Positions 60,305 through 64,000 of a DNA stretch of 64,000 bases are shown piece by piece. A program made the position numbers and the translations under genes. The notes beneath the pieces were generated by a model. It searched no databases. It was not told the DNA's origin and saw nothing but the letters and a program-made list of their open reading frames with translations. This stretch comes from Peribolospora baueri (Eukaryota > Basidiomycota > Peribolosporomycetes > Peribolosporales > Peribolosporaceae), in the NCBI GenBank assembly GCA_029717555.1, contig JAMDHS010000020.1:186001-250000 (forward strand), written 5' to 3'. Positions within the stretch are counted from its first letter, which is position 1. Each line of letters opens with the position of its first letter.

Positions 60305-63300
60305 TCATCGAGCCAATACCTCGTCAAATTGGATCGCGGTCGGGAACGGCCCCTGCGAGGCCGCCTTGGCGATCGAACCACCCGCGGGGTTCGAATTCGA
60401 AGCGGACGCCGCTGCTGCGGCCAAGACAGGGCCACCGCGAGGCAGCTCGCCAACGTCCTCGACCCAGATGCATCCCGACCGCGTCTCCGCCGCCGCTGCG
60501 CCGCCTTGCTGCCACGCCCCGCTCTCCTCAAACTCCGTCCCCTCCACCCACCGCCTCCACGCCTCCTCGTACCCGCGCTCCAGGTTGCGCGTCCATCGCA
60601 GCGTGTCGAACAGCGGCGAGTGGTCGCGCGTCATGAACAAATTGCGTCGCAGGTCCGCCAGAGGGCCCATGCCGCGTCGCAACGTCGCTTGCGCCGGCGG
60701 CATCCGCCGCACCGTGTGAGCCGCTACTTGCGCTCCCGCGGAGCCCCCGTTGGCGATCGCCGCCGAGGCCACGTTGTGCTCCGTCGCGGTGCCGCCGACG
60801 GAACCGATGACGGTGCCTTGAGCGTCCAGGTACTCGTACCACAACGTCCTCGCCAGTTCCACCGCCCGATCCTCGTACTCCCGCTCGCTCTCCACAATCA
60901 TCTCGGCGCCGTACCCGGTCGCCTTGGCGATCGACGCGGCGACGCGCGAGCACATCTTGTGCTTGTGCCTCGGCCACGTCAGGATCGGCGTCCCGGACCA
61001 GAGGATGTCGGCGGCGGTCGTGTGCGCGTTGCACTCCGTCGTGTCGAGGAACAGGTCGGCGATCCGTCCTCGGTGGATGTGGATGTGCTTTGGCGCCACG
61101 TCCGTGAACACCACCCGAGAAGCCACTTCCTCGCCCGCCCACTCGCGAGCGGCGCGCAATAGATGTGGCTCCCCCGTGGCAGGGAACCGCAGGAGCCAGA
61201 TGATGGAACGAGGCACGCGAGCAAGGATGCGCAACCACAGCTTGAACAGCATCTGCGCGAGTCCCATCGAGAGAGACACCAAGCAAAACAGGGCTCAGCG
61301 TATACCCACACGCTAGCCATTTCGACCCGGAGGACTGCAAACGACACGCGCCCACTCACCGGCTCGATCTTGTAAAGTTGATTAAAATTGGTGAAGATGA
61401 CAAAGTCGTCGGGCAGATTCGGGAACAGCTCTCTGCGCATCTTCCAGCGCTTCTCTTCTTCAGCCGCGTAGTAGGCCTGTGGCGTGAGCGCGACGGCCGA
61501 ATTCGGAGGCTTCATCAGTCCGTTCACCCCCGTTTCCTCTGCTGCTTCATCCCGGAAGCCCTGCCTGTGGTCGTTCACAAACTGCGAACGGCGAAAACAA
61601 AAACGAAATGGGTGGCGTTGAGCGGAGGCGTCCGATCCGGACCCGACGACGACGCACGCCCCATATGCCGAGCCGACTCACGTAGCTGTGGGGCATGTAA
61701 ATGAACTTTTCCGTATACACCCAATCGTCCAACGGGTCCTCGGGGTCCAGATCTCCCTCCAAGTCAGTCTCCCTATCCTCCCTGGCTGCTTCGTTCTGAA
61801 GGTACGTGTGGCCCCGGTTCAGGCCGTGGTACGCGCGCCACTTCTCCCCCGACGTGACCTCGGGCGGACACACGATCGGATCCGCCACCACCCAGTCCGT
61901 CCATCCCGACGCCAGCGTGCCGGCGAAGCCCATAAACTCCATCTGCACGGGACACGGCCGGGCCGCGAACACCTCGTTGCGCGCACCCTTGGTGTACCCG
62001 TTGAGGTTCATGAGAATGTGGATGCCGTCTTGGACGACGCGCTCGACGATGCGCTGATTCGACCACGTGGAGACGTCGAGGAAATGCTGCGCCTCCCGCT
62101 CGATCTTTTGCCGGTACGGCGATTGATCCGACGCCGTGGTGGCATACAAGAACACGTTGAACCGAGAGCGGTCGTGGAAGCCAAAGACGGACTGCATGAG
62201 ATGGGCGAGCGGGTGGTTGTTAAAATCCGAGGACACGTAACCGATGTTGATCTTGGGCTGAGGCGGCGGCGGAGGCGGATATACGTGCTGAGGAAGCCAC
62301 ATCTGGCTGAGGGTGGTTTGTGAAATGCGGAGAGCGTTGCGGTGCGAGATGAGCCGGATCTGCCTCGGCGAGAGGGGGTACGTGAAGGTGTGAAACGGCA
62401 AAACGGTCGGCACCGATGGAGTGACGAGACAGGGTGGTAGAGGTATGCGACGGTATACGGCGGCGAGCTCGGGCGTTGGGTGGATCATGGGGAACATTCC
62501 AGCCACGGCGCTCGCTCGCGTGACCTTTCCGTACGTATCGACGTACCAACGACGCTGCGGCCGAATGAGAGTAACGACAGTGGGTAAGCGGTTGCCTTCA
62601 GAGGGAAGAACAGAGGTCGACGTTATGGGCGAACGCCTCGCTCACCTGCATGCGACGAAGCATCCTCTCGATGAGTCGGATGACGAAGCCTCCTTCGTTG
62701 ATTTTGGACCCGACACGGTCGAGATTGGTGTAGAACCGCCGAATTCGCTTCTGCCAGACGGCCTTCTTCGCCCCGGGACAGGTCGTTCCCAATGCGGAGA
62801 GCACCAGCAGGAGCCAGTCCTCGGGTCTGCCTTCAGATTGGATGACTCCGGCGCCGTATAGAAGCCCCTCGTCGAGCTGCTTGGTCACGAGCTCCGACAC
62901 GTTGTCCATCCACCCTCGTTCTCCGGGCCTCTCGGCGTACACCTCCCGCCAGTCGCACACCGCCAGTAACGCGTTGACCAAGCCGCAGAGCGCCTCGGGG
63001 AAACGGGGGTTCACTTGGACGGCGCGGCGGTAGTACTGCACCGAGTCCTGGGTACGACCCATGTCCTTGATGGCGTTTCCGAGGTTGGCGAGGGCGACGT
63101 CGAAACGCGGGTTGCACTCGATTGCTTTCTCGTACATCCTGCATGAGAGTCAAAGAAAGACGGCTCCGAGTGGTTCAGCAACCTCCCGGTGCACGTCAGA
63201 GCGCTGCGCCGCGCCGCGCGTCACATCGATCGTCACTCACCTCACAGCTTCGTTGAGGTGCCCGAGGTCTTTCAGGAGGGAACCGAGGTCTATCGGACGA

Positions 63301-64000
63301 GAAAAAAGGGGGGCAAAAAGTTGAGCGCTCGAACCTTCCTCCTCCTCCTCTCGTGACCGAAAAAATCGACCCCGCGAAGAGAGACGTCACTCACTCGTAT
63401 AGAGATGCGCATGAGCGGGATCAAGTTGCAGTCCATAGGTATACCACTGCATGGCCAAGGCCTGACCGTTGAGCTGTTGCTGTTGGCCCATGTTGTTGAG
63501 TACGGTGGTGACGACGGGTATGGAAGAGAGAAGGATGCCGAGGTTGTTGCAAGTCGAAGCGGAAGGATGCAATGCGACGGAGATATAATACAGAGGAAGG
63601 AGGAGAGAGGTCGAAGGAGGCAGACCGCCGAGGGTCAGAGGTCCGTGGGGCCCGCCGACGGGAGACGCCGTTGCGTCCTGGTAGAGCTTGGCGAGGGTGA
63701 GCATGATGGTCGACGTCGTCTGCGACGCTTGCTGAATCGCCTGGGCAGACGCGGTGGCCGCCTGCACGTGTCGGGCCATGGCAGGGAGCGTGCCGTCGGT
63801 GTCGGCAAAGATGTACTTGGTGGCCTGCATGGCGTGCTCGGGAAGGAGCATCGCCGTCGGCAAGACGCCGCCGCCGAGGCGGAGAAGAGTCTGGATGAGG
63901 ACCCCACCAGCGTCGCGGACCATCCTCAGCAATCCGCCGGGGCGGAGAGCGCTGAACATGCCGGCGGTGACCATGGACATCTCGCTGGTGTTGTTGGGGT
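60305..64000 (-). CDS. OGT: O-GlcNAc transferase (OGT/SEC family), N-terminal part outside the window
   Basis: Transfers GlcNAc from UDP-GlcNAc to Ser/Thr of nuclear and cytosolic proteins. Exons in view: from beyond 64000 to 63395, then 63289-63241, 63138-62646, 62554-61682, 61581-61360 and 61252-60305, about 1,060 residues. TPR repeats close the N-terminal part (HLYTNLGSLLKDLGHLNEAV, YEKAIECNPRFDVALANLGNAIKD, YYRRAVQVNPRFPEAL). The GT41 catalytic region follows: IGYVSSDFNNHPLAHLM with the active-site His, GIHILMNLNGYTKGARNE, FVIFTNFNQLYKIEP with the UDP-contacting Lys, and CNAHTTAADILWSGTPILT with SRVAASI. All key residues are kept, so it should be active. The upstream frame is still open at the window edge. 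Confidence 0.94.

Overview
The window looks like a chromosome segment from a basidiomycete fungus, most likely a yeast or dimorphic species. The reasons are: GC-rich DNA; genes split by many short GT-AG introns (mostly 60-150 bases); single genes read alternately from both strands; and a gene set that includes a CSL transcription factor, Cdc4-type myosin light chain, AA10 chitin-active oxygenase, O-GlcNAc transferase and a P2C-type P-type ATPase. The last three together hint at Ustilaginomycotina or a relative, but this placement is inference. I see no transposon, virus-like element, tRNA, rRNA or CRISPR array.

Layout. 0.3-5.4 kb: P2C cation ATPase (+). 6.5-10.3 kb: secreted-side kelch protein with one membrane span and a long disordered tail (+). 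11.6-12.6 kb: SUR7/PalI four-span membrane protein (+). 13.3-16.3 kb: ESF1 rRNA-processing factor (-). 16.5-17.4 kb: TRAPPC2/Trs20 (+). 17.8-20.2 kb: kinetochore CENP-P/Ctf19 (-). 20.5-24.4 kb: proteasome RPN2 (+). 24.7-27.6 kb: F-box/WD protein (+). 29.2-31.5 kb: pyruvate kinase (-). 33.2-36.3 kb: MFS sugar transporter (-). 37.3-41.4 kb: CSL transcription factor (+). 41.7-44.3 kb: short ATP-dependent DNA ligase (+). 44.7-45.6 kb: Cdc4 light chain (-). 45.9-46.8 kb: mitochondrial uS7 (+). 47.4-48.7 kb: ribosomal uL6/RPL9 (-). 49.4-51.6 kb: PCF11 (+). 52.2-53.7 kb: mitochondrial adenylate kinase (-). 53.9-56.6 kb: N-acetylglutamate synthase (+). 57.8-58.9 kb: AA10 LPMO (-). 60.3 kb to the right edge: O-GlcNAc transferase, 5' end outside the window (-).

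These are mostly housekeeping genes of unrelated pathways, so there is no cluster or operon. What links neighbours is promoter sharing. Six head-to-head pairs (ESF1/TRAPPC2, CENP-P/RPN2, transporter/CSL, CDC4/uS7, RPL9/PCF11, adenylate kinase/NAGS) start 181 to 957 bases apart, and several promoters carry telomere-repeat-like boxes. All gene models below were spliced by hand. In every model the reading phase closes across every intron, which supports them, but none has been tested against transcripts.

The observations most worth a second look are: a P2C pump lacking two of the expected ion-binding carboxylates; a pyruvate kinase with an insertion holding a Myc-type nuclear localisation signal; tandem palindromic 22-base repeats just upstream of the AA10 oxygenase; telobox-like promoter motifs; microexons of 12 and 16 bases and a start codon cut off from the rest of its gene by an intron; and a well-supported CENP-P orthologue.
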